Shown here piece by piece: positions 45,653-59,100 of a stretch of 64,000 bases of DNA (within the stretch, counting starts at the first letter, position 1; each line of letters starts with the position of its first letter). The position numbers and the translations under genes were made by a program. The notes under the pieces were generated by a model. That model made no database searches. It was not told the origin of the DNA and saw only the letters and a program-made list of their open reading frames with translations. Where the stretch lies: assembly GCA_015183035.1 (NCBI GenBank), contig JACZZP010000018.1:496001-560000 (forward strand). Reading direction: 5' to 3'. This DNA comes from Meloidogyne chitwoodi (taxonomy: Eukaryota > Nematoda > Chromadorea > Rhabditida > Meloidogynidae).

Positions 45653-46187
45653 ATGTCTTTATTTGTTGAACTTGAGTATATTTTGATTGCTGTTATTGTA
45701 TTAAATTTGGCTTCGTCTGTTACTATTATTGCTATGTCATATTATCTTTTTATTAAAATTTCTGAAGCAAAGGTTTTTTTATTTTAAATTTTTTTATTTT
45801 AAATATTTTTAGGAGCCATTAGAGGAAATAGCCAAAAAGTTGCATTCAAGTATTGAACCTTTTTATGGTTCTTACACTCCAATTGTTATTTATGTTGTTA
45901 TTGCAGTTCAATATGGTCATAAACTTGAAGAAGTTTGTTTTTTATTTTTTTAGAATATTTTCTTGGGATTTTTTGATGAATATTTGGCCTTTTCTAAAAA
46001 AACTTGTCAAAATGTCTGATTTATTTTTTAGATTAAATCAATATTTCAACAATCAAAGAAAGATCGAAAAAATTTTATAATGGAAAACTTTGGCAAAGAT
46101 TCAATTTCTAAAGAATTTTGCAATAAATATGAAAGTCTTTTTCTTAAATATGGATTTGATGGAGAAAGAATTCTGACAAATGAATAA
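45653..46187 (+). CDS. Small membrane protein, 131 residues
   Basis: Three exons of 120, 120 and 156 nt (45653-45772, 45813-45932, 46032-46187), all phase 0. The start is MSLFVELEYILIAVIVLNLA, a long transmembrane helix (ILIAVIVLNLASSVTIIAMSYYLF). A second hydrophobic stretch follows (YTPIVIYVVIAVQYG), then a charged C-terminus (IKSIFQQSKKDRKNFIMEN, SKEFCNKYESLFLKYGF). No family is recognised. A TTTTTTTAG acceptor inside intron 2 is followed by an open in-frame stretch (NIFLGFFDEYLAFSKKT). Using it would require an 18-nt intron, so I treat it as intronic. Confidence 0.6.
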
Positions 46188-48933
46188 ATAAAAATATAGA
46201 AATGATTGTTTCATTGTATATTATAATATTGTTTGTCAGTGTTTTTATATAAAAGTTTACAATAAGGGATGTTTGAGTGCGATGTGTCTGATCGCGGTAA
46301 CGCAACGTCCCAATCCAAAAAGTTTCTTTTACGCGATTTTTAAGTGCAGAAAACATTTACATTTTTTGTTTATTAAATTAGTGAATTATTTTAGATGTTT
46401 TATTAATGTTTTTTCAATCTGTTTAAATTGGTAACTTTAATTTTTTATGGTTTTATTGAAAACATTGATAAGCATGTTTTTGTTAAAGATATTTTTAAAT
46501 TTAAAAATGTTCAAATTTACTTTAAATTTTCAATAAAATTATTTTTTAACCTTTTCTTTTTATTTAGTCTAATAATTTTATTATTTGTAAGAAACATATA
46601 GTTTCACTAAAATGTCATTCTTAATTAATAGAGAGGTATATGAATTCTAATAAGTAAATAAATACACAATTTCACGGGAAAATTAAAAAAAAAAGTTGAG
46701 AACCCGGATTCACCTTTACCGACTTTTTTTCCTTTTTATTTTCTTTTTTTAATTAATTGCGTGTTTATTTTCAGAAATATCAAAATAAAAAAATATATTA
46801 TTTTTTTAAATAGTTAATGTACAAAAATATTTATTAAAAAAAGCTTTTAATGTTTTAGTTATGTAACATCCTCAATTTCCTTCACATTTTTTAAATAATA
46901 TCCCAACACATATAAATATATCATAATATACATATGTACTAGCTTTTATATATTTTCTCTCTTTTTCCCCGAGAGAGCTATTATTTATTGACAACTAGAG
47001 CTACTCTTTTTTTCTTTCTTTTTCTTTCACAATAAGAACATTATCTTCAATTTCCTTCTACTCTTGGCTTCTCAACTCTTGAGAAAATTCCTCTATCTTC
47101 TTACAATATATTTTTTATTGTGCTTGTCTTTTTCTATACTTTGTCGGTGGCCATATCCGCTTTTCTGTTTCCATCATAATTCCAAGAAGACAAAATACCA
47201 ATATTGTAAAATGCCAAACAACAAAATGTCCTTGGGAAGAAAAAGTTACAAAATGGTCAACATAACAAAACGTTCAATAAAAGCAATAGTTTACATTTCG
47301 TCTTTTGGCATTTTGACCAATTTTCTCTTACTGATATTTTGTCACTTAATCTGATGTACCTCATTGCCTTAAATCCTCTCTAATTCTTCTTTTTTACTCT
47401 TTTTTATTTTTCTTCATCAACTTCTCGGCTTATTCTCGTTCTGGTATAGCATCTCTCGAGAATTCTATTTTTTTGCGTGCCAACTAGAGTAAAAAAATAA
47501 AATTATATAAAGGTTAGTATTTTAGTAAAGGCAATTGCCCTCAATGGCAAAAATATATTTTTAGTGAATATATTTTTTCTCTTTTCTATTTTTTACCTCA
47601 TCATCAGCACCTCCGTTATATCCGACTTTTTTTCTTCTTTTCTTCCTCAATCAATCCACGGAAAGTTCCTTATAGCCTCTTTCCTGTTAATTTTTATTTT
47701 AAATTTGTTCCAAAAATGTCTCAAAAAATTTTGTTTAATTTATTTTTTTTGTTCTTTTCGATTTTTCTTCAATATTTTAATTTTCCTTATTTAACTATTT
47801 TTTGTATTTTTAAAATTTTATAGTTTTTATATTTTTCATCTCCAATTTTTTCATTTTTTCTTTATTTATTTTTTTTGATTTTTAAATATTTTTATTATAA
47901 GAGATTTGCTTCTATTTTGGCACATAAATATATAAGTAGTATATACATATTTATAAAAAAACATTTATTACCTTTTTAAATATAAATTTATTTTAAATCC
48001 TCTAATGCGCGACTTCCAATTATCCCTCTCATTTACACTAAATTGCTTTTATAACATAACACTTTTGGTTCATTTTTATTTTCATTTCATTGACAGAAAT
48101 ATTATTAAGTAGTACTTTAATAATTGTAATAAATTTATTGTTCATTTGTAAAAAATTAGTTTAAATTTAGGCTGTATTACAATTAGTGATGTTTTTTTTA
48201 ATCTAACAAAATTAAAACTTTGTTTTACAAATATGTTTTTAAAGTTTGTTTTAAGTGTTTTAAAGTTTGTTTTACAACAAACATGTTTTACACAACTTAC
48301 TTTTTTAAAACTTTCTTTTTAAAACTTGTTTTACAATAAGTTCAAACTTGCTTTTTACAACTGCAAAATTATATAACTTTTAAAACTTGTTTACAACTTT
48401 TTTTAAATCTGTTTTACAATTCTGTTTTACGATTATCTTTTTTCTTGTTTATAAATTTGTTTTACTCAAGTTTTGTTTTATTGTAAATCCGTTGCTATTT
48501 TAGAATTTTATTTTAGCTGCTATAAATAAAAGCTAACAATCAATTTCAATTGTAATGATTGAGTCTACTTGCCAAATAAAACAAACAAGACAACAATTAA
48601 ATATTTTTTAATATATTTTTTTCTTTTTTTCTCTCTTCTCTTTTTTCGTTATTTTTATACTATTTTTTTAATCTGCGGAGGAGCAAAATGACTGATATTT
48701 TTGATTGAATAATAATAACTGATTTAAAAAATTGAATGACTATTTAATTTTTGAGCGAATTTATCGCCTTTTTTATTTTTCAATCATTCAATCATTAAAT
48801 AAATATTTTTTTAAATTAAAACAACTAAAAGACAAAAGAAAAATCACCAAAAAATTAAAAAATATTTTTGATCTCTTTTTTGCTCAAATCGGCATTTTAT
48901 TTAAAAATTTATTAAATAAATAAACCTCAAAAA
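46188..48933. other. Long AT-rich intergenic region upstream of GRK2
   Basis: No gene seen. A foldback cluster lies at 47185-47345. At 48180-48490 there is a dense array of AAAACTTGTTTTACAA-like units in both orientations, the same motif as in the GRK2 introns. TATATA-rich stretches lie at 46890-46950 and 47920-47960. Confidence 0.45.
47185..47345. repeat. CATTTTGTC foldback element
   Basis: The left half has GACAAAATACC, AAAATGCC, ACAAAATGTCC and ACAAAATGGTC; the right half has CATTTCGTC, GGCATTTTGACC and GATATTTTGTCAC. An open frame running through it has no protein-like character. Confidence 0.55.
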
Positions 48934-51900
48934 ATGGCTGATTTGGAAGCTGTATTAGCCGATGTTTCTTATTTAATGGCTATGGAGAAAAGTCGAAGTC
49001 AGCCGGTATGGCCTTTTGATTAAAATTATTTTTTTACTCAATTTTATATTGTCTAATATTAATTCGAAAATATTTTTAAAATTCGATCTGGTACTTAAAA
49101 ATTAAAAAAAAATTTATAATAATAAAAAAATTCTTTAAAATTTTCAAAAATTATTTCAGGCAGCCCGCGCCTCGAAAAAAATTGTTTTACCCGATCCCAG
49201 GTATTTTTTATGTTTTGTAATCTTAAAAAGTCAGGGTTTGATTAAAAAATAATTTTTTTTAATGTTAAAACCAAAATTTCCAATTTTAAATTTTTGGTCT
49301 CAGTCTGACTTTGATTGCAAAAAATGATTTTTTCTTATCAAAAATTAAAAATAATTTTTAAGTGTTCGAAGTATAATGCAAAAATATCTGGAGAAAACAG
49401 GAGAAATTCGCTTTGAAAAAATATTTTCTCAAAGACTTGGATTTTTACTTTTAAAAGATTTTGCTGAAAATGTTGCAGAAACCTCTTGTCCTCAAATTAA
49501 ATTTTATGAGGCAATTAAAGAATATGAAAAATTGGAAACACCAGAAGAAAGATTAACAAAAGCTAGAGAAATTTATGATCATCATATTATGGTAAATTTT
49601 TGAAAAAAATTTATTGGTTGGTCTTTTGGGAGAGTGGTAAAATAGAATCACAATTGTATTTTTTCTATGCTACTCTCTTTGGCTTCATTCATATAATCAA
49701 ATCTCTCATATTAAATATTCTTTTGTATTTTCCTCCTTGTTTTTTCAACCTTTTGTAAAACATAATTGTAAAAATTGTAAAACTTATTCCACTAGTATTT
49801 TCAATCCTTTGTAAAACATAATTATTTAAAACTTTGTTTAAAACAAGTTTATTTATGTACAAACAATTAAAAGAACAGATAAATCATTTGCCTGTCTCTA
49901 ACAAATAAGTTTAATTTCGAAAAATAGTCTATTAGAGTCTACTAGATAAACCTTAATTCTAACTTTGACCTAATATTATTTAAATTAAATATATAATTTT
50001 ATATTTATGTTTTTAGGTGGAAATGCTTGCACATTCACATGTTAGTTTTAAAAAATTAATTTAAATTTAATTTATACTTATAAAGAATTATACAAAAGAA
50101 AGTTTACAACATGTTCAAAGGCATTTAATGAAAAATAATGTTCCGCCTGATCTTTTTCAGCCTTATGTGCTAGAAATATGTGAACAATTAAAAGAAGATA
50201 TTTTTCCTAAATTTTTGGAAAGTGATAAATTTACAAGATTTTGTCAATGGAAAAATTTAGAATTAAATATGAATTTAACAATGAATGACTTTTCTGGTCA
50301 GATAAAAAAATTTTTTTTAATTTTATTTTTATTTTAGTTCACCGAATAATAGGACGAGGTGGTTTTGGTGAAGTTTATGGATGCAGAAAAGCAGATACTG
50401 GGTAAATATATTTTTGAAAGAATTAAATATGAATTTAATTAATAATTAATTTAATTATTACAAGTTTTAAATTTAATTAAATTTTTAAAGAAAAATGTAT
50501 GCAATGAAGTGCCTGGACAAGAAAAGAATTAAATTAAAACAAGGAGAAACATTAGCATTAAATGAAAGTATATAAAAATTTAATAAAAATATTTTTAAAT
50601 TAATAAAATTAATAGGAATAATGCTCAGTTTGGTCAGCACTGGTGTAAGTTTATTTTGTTTTAAATGTTTTTACAATTAATTAAGTTATGTTTTTAGCAA
50701 GACTGCCCTTTCATTGTTAGCATGTCTTACGCCTTTCAGGTTTGTTTTGTAAAATTGAATTGTAAAACTTAATTATTTAAAACAACATTTTTCACAAACA
50801 TTACTCTAAAAACATGTTTTTTTGTTTGAAAACATTTTTAGTTACCAAAGTTTTAAATTGTTGCAAAAAACAAATGTTTTTTACACATCTCAAACTATCT
50901 TTTAACAAATTCTAATTTATTTTACTGATTTTGAATTTTTAAAAAACTTTATTTTATAGACGCCAGATAAACTTTGTTTTATTTTGGATTTAATGAATGG
51001 TGGAGATTTGCATTATCATCTTTCTCAACATGGGGTTTTCAGTGAATCGGAAGTTATCTTTTATGCAGCCGAAGTTATTCTTGGTCTTGAACATATGCAT
51101 AATAGGCAATTTAAAATAATAAAAAGAAAGTTTATATTAAATATATATTTTTAGAACAGTTGTTTATAGAGATTTAAAACCAGCAAATATTCTTTTAGAC
51201 GAAAATGGGCATGTTAGAGTGAGTAATATTTATTTGAGAAACTAATAAAAAACATTGTTTTATTAATTTTATAACTTGTTTTTAAATTTATTTTTCTAAA
51301 TTTGTTGTAAAACAAGTTTAATTTGTAAAACAAGTTGGAATTAAACTAAGTTTTAGGATTTTCAAAACAAAATAAAATTAAATAAAAAAATTTTAAATAA
51401 ACTTTACAAATAAAGTTGTAAAACATTTACTCAAAACAATTGTTTTACAATTTTAATATTATTTTAAAAAATTTTTTACAAATTTAATCCTTAATGTTTT
51501 TATCCTTCAACAGGTCAGTGATTTAGGTTTAGCTTGTGACTATTCGAAAAAGAAACCTCATGCAAGTGTTGGCACTCATGGATATATGGTGAATAATTTA
51601 ATTTTAGTAAAAAACAAATTTGTCACGCATTTAAGGCTCCAGAAGTGCTTGCAAAAGGAGTAGCTTATGACTCGTAAATATTATTTATTTAAATTTTTTT
51701 ATTTATTTTTTAGTTCCGCTGACTGGTTTTCATTTGGTTGCATGTTATATAAACTACTTAAAGGACACAGTCCTTTTCGACAGCATAATAAAGGCAAAAA
51801 ACATTCTCAAGATAAAAATGAGATTGACAAGATTACATTAACACAAGATATTGAGTTACCTGATCAGGGATTTTCTCCAGAATGTCGTAATATTTTGGAA

Positions 51901-53196
51901 GGATTATTAAAAAGAGAAGTACATGAAAGGCTTGGTTGTAAGGGAAAAGGGTGAATAACCAAAAAATTGAAAAAAATCTATACCACGTTTTTGCAGAGCT
52001 GAAGAGATTAAAACTCACCCTTTCTTTCGTGGAACAGATTGGCAAGTTGTCTATTTAAGGCGAATGTCTCCACCTCTCATTCCACCTAGAGGTGAAGTTA
52101 ATGCTGCAGATGCTTTTGATATTGGAAATTTTGATGATGATGAAGTTTGCAAATTTATAAAGTAAAAATAAAATTAATTTATTTATTTCAGGTTAAAGGA
52201 GTTAAATTAACAGATGCAGATAGTGAACTTTACAAAAACTTTAATATTATAATATCAGAACGGTGGCAAAACGAAATTGCTGAAACTGTATTTGATGTTG
52301 TAAATCAAGATGCAGATAAGAGTGAACAAAAGAAGAGAGCAAAACTTAAAACTAGAATTGCTGTTGATGAGAAAGGTGAATATATTTTTAAAGTTTCAAT
52401 TTTTTATAAAACAGCAAAATAGAATTGTAAAACAAAGTTTTAAGTAAAAACAGTTTATTAGTTGTAAAACAAAGTTTTAGTACACTTGTAAAAAAGTTGC
52501 AAAATAAATACGTTTGTAAAAATAAAAAAATTGTAAATACTTTTCAAATTGTAATTTTTTAACACTAAAAAAACTTAAATTGTAAAACAAATCTTCGAAT
52601 AAAATAACGTTTAAAAAAGTTGTAAAAATTTTTTTATTTATAGGTGAAACCGACTTATATATTCATGGCTATATCAAGAAACTTGGCGGTCCATTTACTT
52701 CTGCTTGGCAAATTAAATACGGAAAACTTTATCCAAGTCGTTTAGAGCTTTATCCAGAATCATTAAGTGGGAAACCTGAAGTAAGAATATTTTTACTTTT
52801 TTTTTATAAAATTAATTATTTTATCAGCTATTATTTATGGACCAAATTGATGAAGTGACTTCAGAACTTCAACAAGTAAAAGGGGAATCAGCAATTGTAG
52901 TCAAATTGAAAGAAGGGCTGAAAGAAAATAGAGTTATTCTCACTAATCAAGATGAAATTTCTCTCAAAGAATGGCATACTTCCCTTAGAACGGTTATTAA
53001 AATATTTAAATGTTTTCTAATTTTTAAATATTTTAAGGCTCATCGGGTCTCTCAAGAATTATTACAAAGAATGGGTCGAAAAGCTATCAAAATTTATGGG
53101 GTAAATCACGATCCAATGCTTCAAGAAAGTGAAAGGCCTGGATCAGTTACTCGAGCAATTCTCAATAGAGTAGCTTCAACAGATTCGGGCATTTGA
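48934..53196 (+). CDS. grk-2: G protein-coupled receptor kinase, GRK2/3 type
   Basis: About 15 exons. It starts [20 protein letters not shown], identical to vertebrate GRK2 over this stretch. RGS-homology region: [47 protein letters not shown]. Kinase: [32 protein letters not shown] (Lys), [36 protein letters not shown] (catalytic Asp), [20 protein letters not shown] (DLG), [31 protein letters not shown] tail: [20 protein letters not shown] domain: [34 protein letters not shown], for Gbeta-gamma and PIP2 binding. It phosphorylates activated GPCRs; in C. elegans GRK-2 supports chemosensation. All catalytic residues are present. The exon join at STG|QDCP seems to add one Gln relative to vertebrates. 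Introns are full of TTGTAAAACA motifs. Confidence 0.96.
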
Positions 53197-56188
53197 AGTT
53201 TAATTTTGTAATGTTTTTTTGTAATTCATAATGTCGAGTATTTCCTTATTTTCTAAAAATTTGTAGTCAAACATTTTATAAAACAAAAAACAAAGTTGTA
53301 AAACTTTGTTTTAGAATAAAGTTGTAAAGCTAATTTTCCTTGAAAACTTTTTTTGTGAAACATTTTGCCTTTTAGAAAATAAAAATTAATCCCTGCATAC
53401 TATTTTGTATATTTTTCTAGTCAAAAGACTTTAAATCCGAATTGAATTAAATTAATTAGAGATGCATTTTTCCTCCCCAATTTAACATATCACCTTTTAT
53501 TCACTCTTTTTTCATCTTTTTTATATTTCGTCATTCTTACCTTTTCAATTATTTTTATTAATGTCACATGTTCTCAACTTGCCATTATTATGTATTAAAT
53601 CTTTTTGACGGCAAATTACTTCTCAAATAAGAAAAAAGAAACCAATTTTTGCTCTCTTTATTTTTTCTACATTTTTTAAAAATTTTTTTGTTATTTTTTA
53701 ATATTTTATTTCCTAATTTTAACATTTTTTAAATAAATAAAATTGTTTCTTTTTGTTTAATTTTGTTCAAGTCTAGTTTAAAATTAAAAACAAAATTGTA
53801 AAACAAGTTTTAACTAATTGTAAAATCATGCTGTATAAAATAAACTGAAAACTTCACTTTATTTATGAATGTAAAAAAAATTTTTTTAAACATGAATAAG
53901 TTGTAAAAGAATTGTAAAACATCAAACAAAGTTTAAATAAATTGTAAAACAAAATTAAAAACAACATTTAAAAAAAAATCTTAAATAAAATAAAACTAAA
54001 AATAAATTTGCAAAAAAATATTGAAAAATAATAAAAACTATTTTTTAATAAAAAATAGTCACAAAACAAGGAAACTTTTTAAAACAATTTTTAATTTTTT
54101 TTTGCATTTTTAAAATTTTGTTTTATTCCCCATTTGGTAACATTTTTCAAAAATTATATCCTTTTGTTTTTAAATTTAATTATAATTATTATTTAAATAA
54201 TTTTTTATATAAATATTTTATTAAAATACTTCCATTTTTTAAAACAAATATATAATTATTTAAAAATTCTTGTATATTTTTTAATTTTTTTTTGCATAGA
54301 TTTACGAAATTTTTAATTTTAAAAGAAAAAATTCATTTTCTATTTATTTATTATAAAATATTATTTTTTGCTATCAATAAATATCTTACTTTTTATCAAT
54401 TCTGAATCCCTTGTATTTTTTCATTTATTTTTATTAAGCACATTAAAGGGTTGGTATGGTTTTATTTTGCATTATATTTTTCTAAATGGAATACTCATGG
54501 GATTTTATAGCTTTTAAAAGTATAACAAAAATAATTATTATTCATTTAATTTATCGAATGTAGAAAAAAGCAACATAACAGGCTTTGTTTAAACAAACCA
54601 ATTAAATATTTTACATTTAAGTTTATTTTTATTAAAACTTTTTCTAAACAACAAATTTACAATTTTGTTTTAAAACTTTGTTTTACAATTAATTTACTTT
54701 TTTTCTTTCTTTTTCCAACTTGTTTTACAATTGTATATACTTTTTAAACTTGATTAAAATAGTTTACTACCCTTAGATTTCTCAAAACATTAAAATACAT
54801 TATTTCTATTTTGAGTAAATAAACTTAAATATTTATTGCTTTTATTCACATAAAATCAGGAAGTTTACTTTTTTTGTTTTCTTTATTCTAAAAACAATAA
54901 ATATAAATAACTCAAAAATAGTACATTTTTATTTTTTAAATAAAATGTCGCATACAATCACGTCATTATCAAAAAACATAAAAATATTTTTTTATTTTTA
55001 TTTTCTTTTATTTTCCATTTTTCTTAATTTTACATGGTCCCTATAAGCATTTAAAAAGAGTAAAATTCCATTTTACTCTTTTTAAGAAAAAAAAGAGAGA
55101 ATTGTGGCATTGTGTGATATGTAAAAGTTGACTGATGAGTGGATTGTAATATCTCAAATAACATAGAAAATGTTTATTCTCTTTTCTACTTTTATCTCTC
55201 TCTCTCTCATTTTTTCTCCCACGTTGGCACGCCTTTCCGTTCTTTTTTCCTTAGTTTTTCTTTTAAAGCATTTCCTTTTTTTAAAATGCCGTTGCTGATT
55301 CTGCGAAGTTCTCCCTTTCATCATGACTGCCATTTAATCGACACTACTAAATATAAGCATTTTATGCGAAAATATAGTCACACAAAAATGGCATAAAATA
55401 CGCGCATGCATTTCTCTTATTTTACCTTGTTAAACCCAAAATATCAACTTTTTTTGGGGCAAAACAATCTCACATTAGAGTCTTGGAATAGGCAGAACTA
55501 ATATAATTTTAATTCCAAGCTCTATTATTACAAAAGTATTGAGGGCATTAACTCATACTCTAATGACACATACTCTAATAGTTGTTTTACTCTGTAAGAG
55601 TGTTGATCTAAAATCTTCGATCTTTTGTGTTTTTCCATTTTTACTGAATGTAACACAAAAAAGTATGGAAACGTCCCTCGGCATTTTCCTCTTTTCACTC
55701 ACTTGCCAGCTTTAAAAAGAATATTTTATCATTATATATATCTCCTCTAGTTTATGTCCCTTCAATCGATGTATATATCCAACAGCAACAGAGTAGTCCC
55801 CCTTAAAAAATGGCTAAAAAAAATTTTTTATAAGTAAAAGAAAAAAAATATATTTATAAAAAGAATTACCACAAAAAAAGAGAGAATTACCACACACCCT
55901 TCTCTTTTTAAAATGAAGGCGCGCACCATTTTTCTCACTTGTTTTCCCTTAAAGCCATTCATCCATTTAAAATTATATACTTTTTTAAGCTTTTAAAATA
56001 ATATATGTAATACATCATATATTTTTAAATTAATATATATTATTTTGGCTCTAAATATTAAAACATTTAATAATATTTTGAGAATTTGGGTATCTCTTCC
56101 CTTTGCTTTTTTCTTCTGAATTTACAAATAAAATAATATCTTAATATTTTAGTTTAAACAAATGTCCATGCCAGGTGTCCAAAATTAA
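53197..56188. other. 3-kb intergenic region, no gene seen
   Basis: Very AT-rich. TTGTAAAACAAGTTT-type motifs are dense at 53270-53350, 53780-53960 and 54580-54760. TTAGAGTC/GACTCTAA motifs cluster at 55470-55600. The stretch 55200-55400 has an open frame rich in Phe and Ser without protein features. The last part presumably contains the IDA-1 promoter. Confidence 0.4.
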
Positions 56189-59100
56189 ATGATTACCGGC
56201 ATGGAAAAGTATTATAACTTTGAAGGAAGACGGTCGAAGATGACCCATATTTATCCTCTACTTTTGTTATTTTTGTTACAAATTATGTTCTGCTCATTGG
56301 GAGGAGAAGCAGCTTTGTTACAAGGTGAGAAATAGGGAAATTAAAAAATTTATAAAAAAGAAAAATAAAAAAATGGTCTTTACTCGTTAAAAATAAAGAA
56401 AACCAGTAGCTGGACTCGAACCTTCCACCTCATTCACATTGTAGCCAACGACACAACCCACTAGACTATGAATCTCTCTTTCAAGTTTTATTTTTTATAA
56501 ACCTATAATATCAACTTTTTAACATTAATTTAAGAATTTTCCCGCTTTCTTTAAGAATTTAATGTGTTTTCTATTCTTATATTTTTACTAAAATTAAAAA
56601 ATATTTTTTTTAACACTTTCCAACTTTATAATCCATTTTTATATTTTTTTTCAAATTATTTTTTTCTTCTTCTCTTCAGACATTTTATCCCAAAAAAGTC
56701 TTTATACTCTATCTTTCAAGTGAAATTTATCTTTTGATTCTTTTTTTAATATTTAAAGCTTTTTTTTTATTCAATTTTTCAACATTTAAATTATATTTTA
56801 CCTTTTTTTAAACAAAAAATTTCCTTTAAAATTTATGGGTAAAACGGAAATCACGTCACAAAGAAACAAGTGAAAGTAAATTGCTTAAAAATAAAAGAAA
56901 CTATAAATAGGTATAAATAGGGAATATATTTTTAGTTGAAAAAATTAAATTATAGTGACAACAAAAGAAGTTTATTTAAATTTAATTTTTTTGGGAAAAA
57001 GTAAAGGCTAAGTCGCCGCTTGCCAAATTAAACTTAGAGCTCTTAATTTCGAATTTTGATGCACTTTTATTAATTTTATGAACTTTGAAAATTATAGTAA
57101 AAATTTTATTATATATTAAAAAAAATTTAATATTTAATTAAATAGCCCTTAAGGAAGATTGGGCTCTCGCGACTAATTGGGATATATACTAGATAATTTT
57201 TTCTTTTTAAGGTGATTTAATTTCCTATTTTTTTAAAAGATGACAGGTATCTGTAGACTTTTAAATCATTTTTTTATATTTAATAATAGAGTACATTTTT
57301 AAAAATAATCTTTTCTTCCTTTTTTGGCTACCTAAAAAATTGTTTTCTTTTTTCCAATTACTATTTTATATTCTTTTCGTTTTTTTCTAAGTTTCTAAAC
57401 TCGTTTTTCTATTTTTTATTCCCGATTTGGCATGAAAAAAGGCCTTTGGCAAAACTGACATCAGAAAGAACACAAAATGAAATTGAAAAGAAAATAATTC
57501 TATTGGGAATTCATTTAAAAAAGGGTAAAGTGTAAATACTGATAAAAAATAAAAAAATAATATTAAATAAAGAGTTTTACAATTGTTTTGTAGTATAAGT
57601 AATTGTATTTAAGTTTTGTAATTATTTTATAACTTACAATTCTTTAAGTTTTATATTTCAACTTTTTTATAGTGTAATACACAAACTTTATAATTAAGTT
57701 TTGTAATTGTAATTTCCAAGTTTTAATTTAAGTTTTGTAAAAATTACAATTCTTTAAGTTGTAAATATTTAAGTTTATTTTTATAAAGTACAGTTAGAGT
57801 CTAGGCATTTATTTTTTTTGGTTTTAATTTTTTAAATTTCCTCAAAAGCTTTTTCATTAATTAAAACATTTTTTTAAGAAAAGTCTGAAAGCCAAAAATA
57901 AATTACATTCCAACTTGCAAAGAAAAAATTTAAAAAAAAGTTGGAAAATATATAAAAGCATTTTTAAGCTTATTTATTCCCAAACACCTATTTTTTAGTA
58001 TTTTAAAATGGATCGAATTTCTAAAAAAAATTTTTAATTTTTTTTTGCTTTTGGATGTCAAGACAACCAAGCCATTAAAAATTCTTTTTTTTTCTCAATT
58101 ATCTCAAAAATCACGCAAATTAATTATTAAAAAAAAAAAGAAAAAAGAGTGCCTTTAATAAATAAAAAGAGACTTTTTTAAAAAATAATTTAATAAGGGG
58201 AAATGACGAGACAAAAATTATGTTTATAAATAAAATAAATAAATAAATGTTATTACCTAATTAGCTTTATTGAAAAAAAAATAAATAAAATTAATGAAAT
58301 AAAAGTAAAAAAAGTGCAAAAGCTCAACAAAAAAACTTTGAATTATCCAAGGGATTTTTCTATTTGTTAAAACATTAAAATAAAAAATTAAAAAAATAAA
58401 AAAAATAAAACCAAATTTTTAATTAAAAAAGGCTGTGATTTTGGAGAAGAACTTTGTGATGAAGGAGAAATATGTATTCCAGATGGTTTATTTGGTCAAT
58501 GCTATTCCGACCCAGAAGCAGCTTTTGTAAGGCCATTGGTTCTCGAAAGATCTCTTACCAATAAACAATCAAAAATTCTCCGATTAGAATTAAATCGTTT
58601 AGCAAAATTAGGATTGGATTGGCCACATGCCAGATCTCAATGTGTTTTGGCTTATTTTAAATTAACTACAGCTTTTAAATTGGAATATGACCCTCATTTT
58701 TGTAATGTTAGAGATCCTGCGAATATATGGGCTTTAGTTCAGGTAAATTAATTTTATTTATTTAATTTAATTAATTTTATTTAATTTAATTAATTTTATT
58801 TAATACTTAAAATTAAATTAAAATTTTTTTTTTTAAATTTTAGAGGGTTCAAAATGCATTATTAGCTGAGGCAGAACAAGTTGAAGATGAAGAAGAAGAA
58901 GAAGAAAAACAAAACAATGAAAATGAGTTGGAAATAATAAATAAAGATGAAGGGGAATCATTGCTAACTGGAGTTAAAAATGAAGAAAAAAACGAAAAAG
59001 AAGGAGAAGAAGAAAAAGAAAATGAAGAAAAGGAAGAAGAAGAAGTAAAAAATGAAGAAGAGGAAGAAAACAATGAAAAATCTCCCAATTCTGCCTCCCA

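Noticed and set aside
47064..47354. 96-residue plus-strand frame with hydrophobic start
   Set aside because: It runs through the CATTTTGTC foldback repeat; the hydrophobicity comes from poly-T tracts.
55139..55396. 85-residue Phe/Ser-rich frame
   Set aside because: No neighbouring exons, motif or sensible start context; it lies in repeat-containing intergenic DNA.
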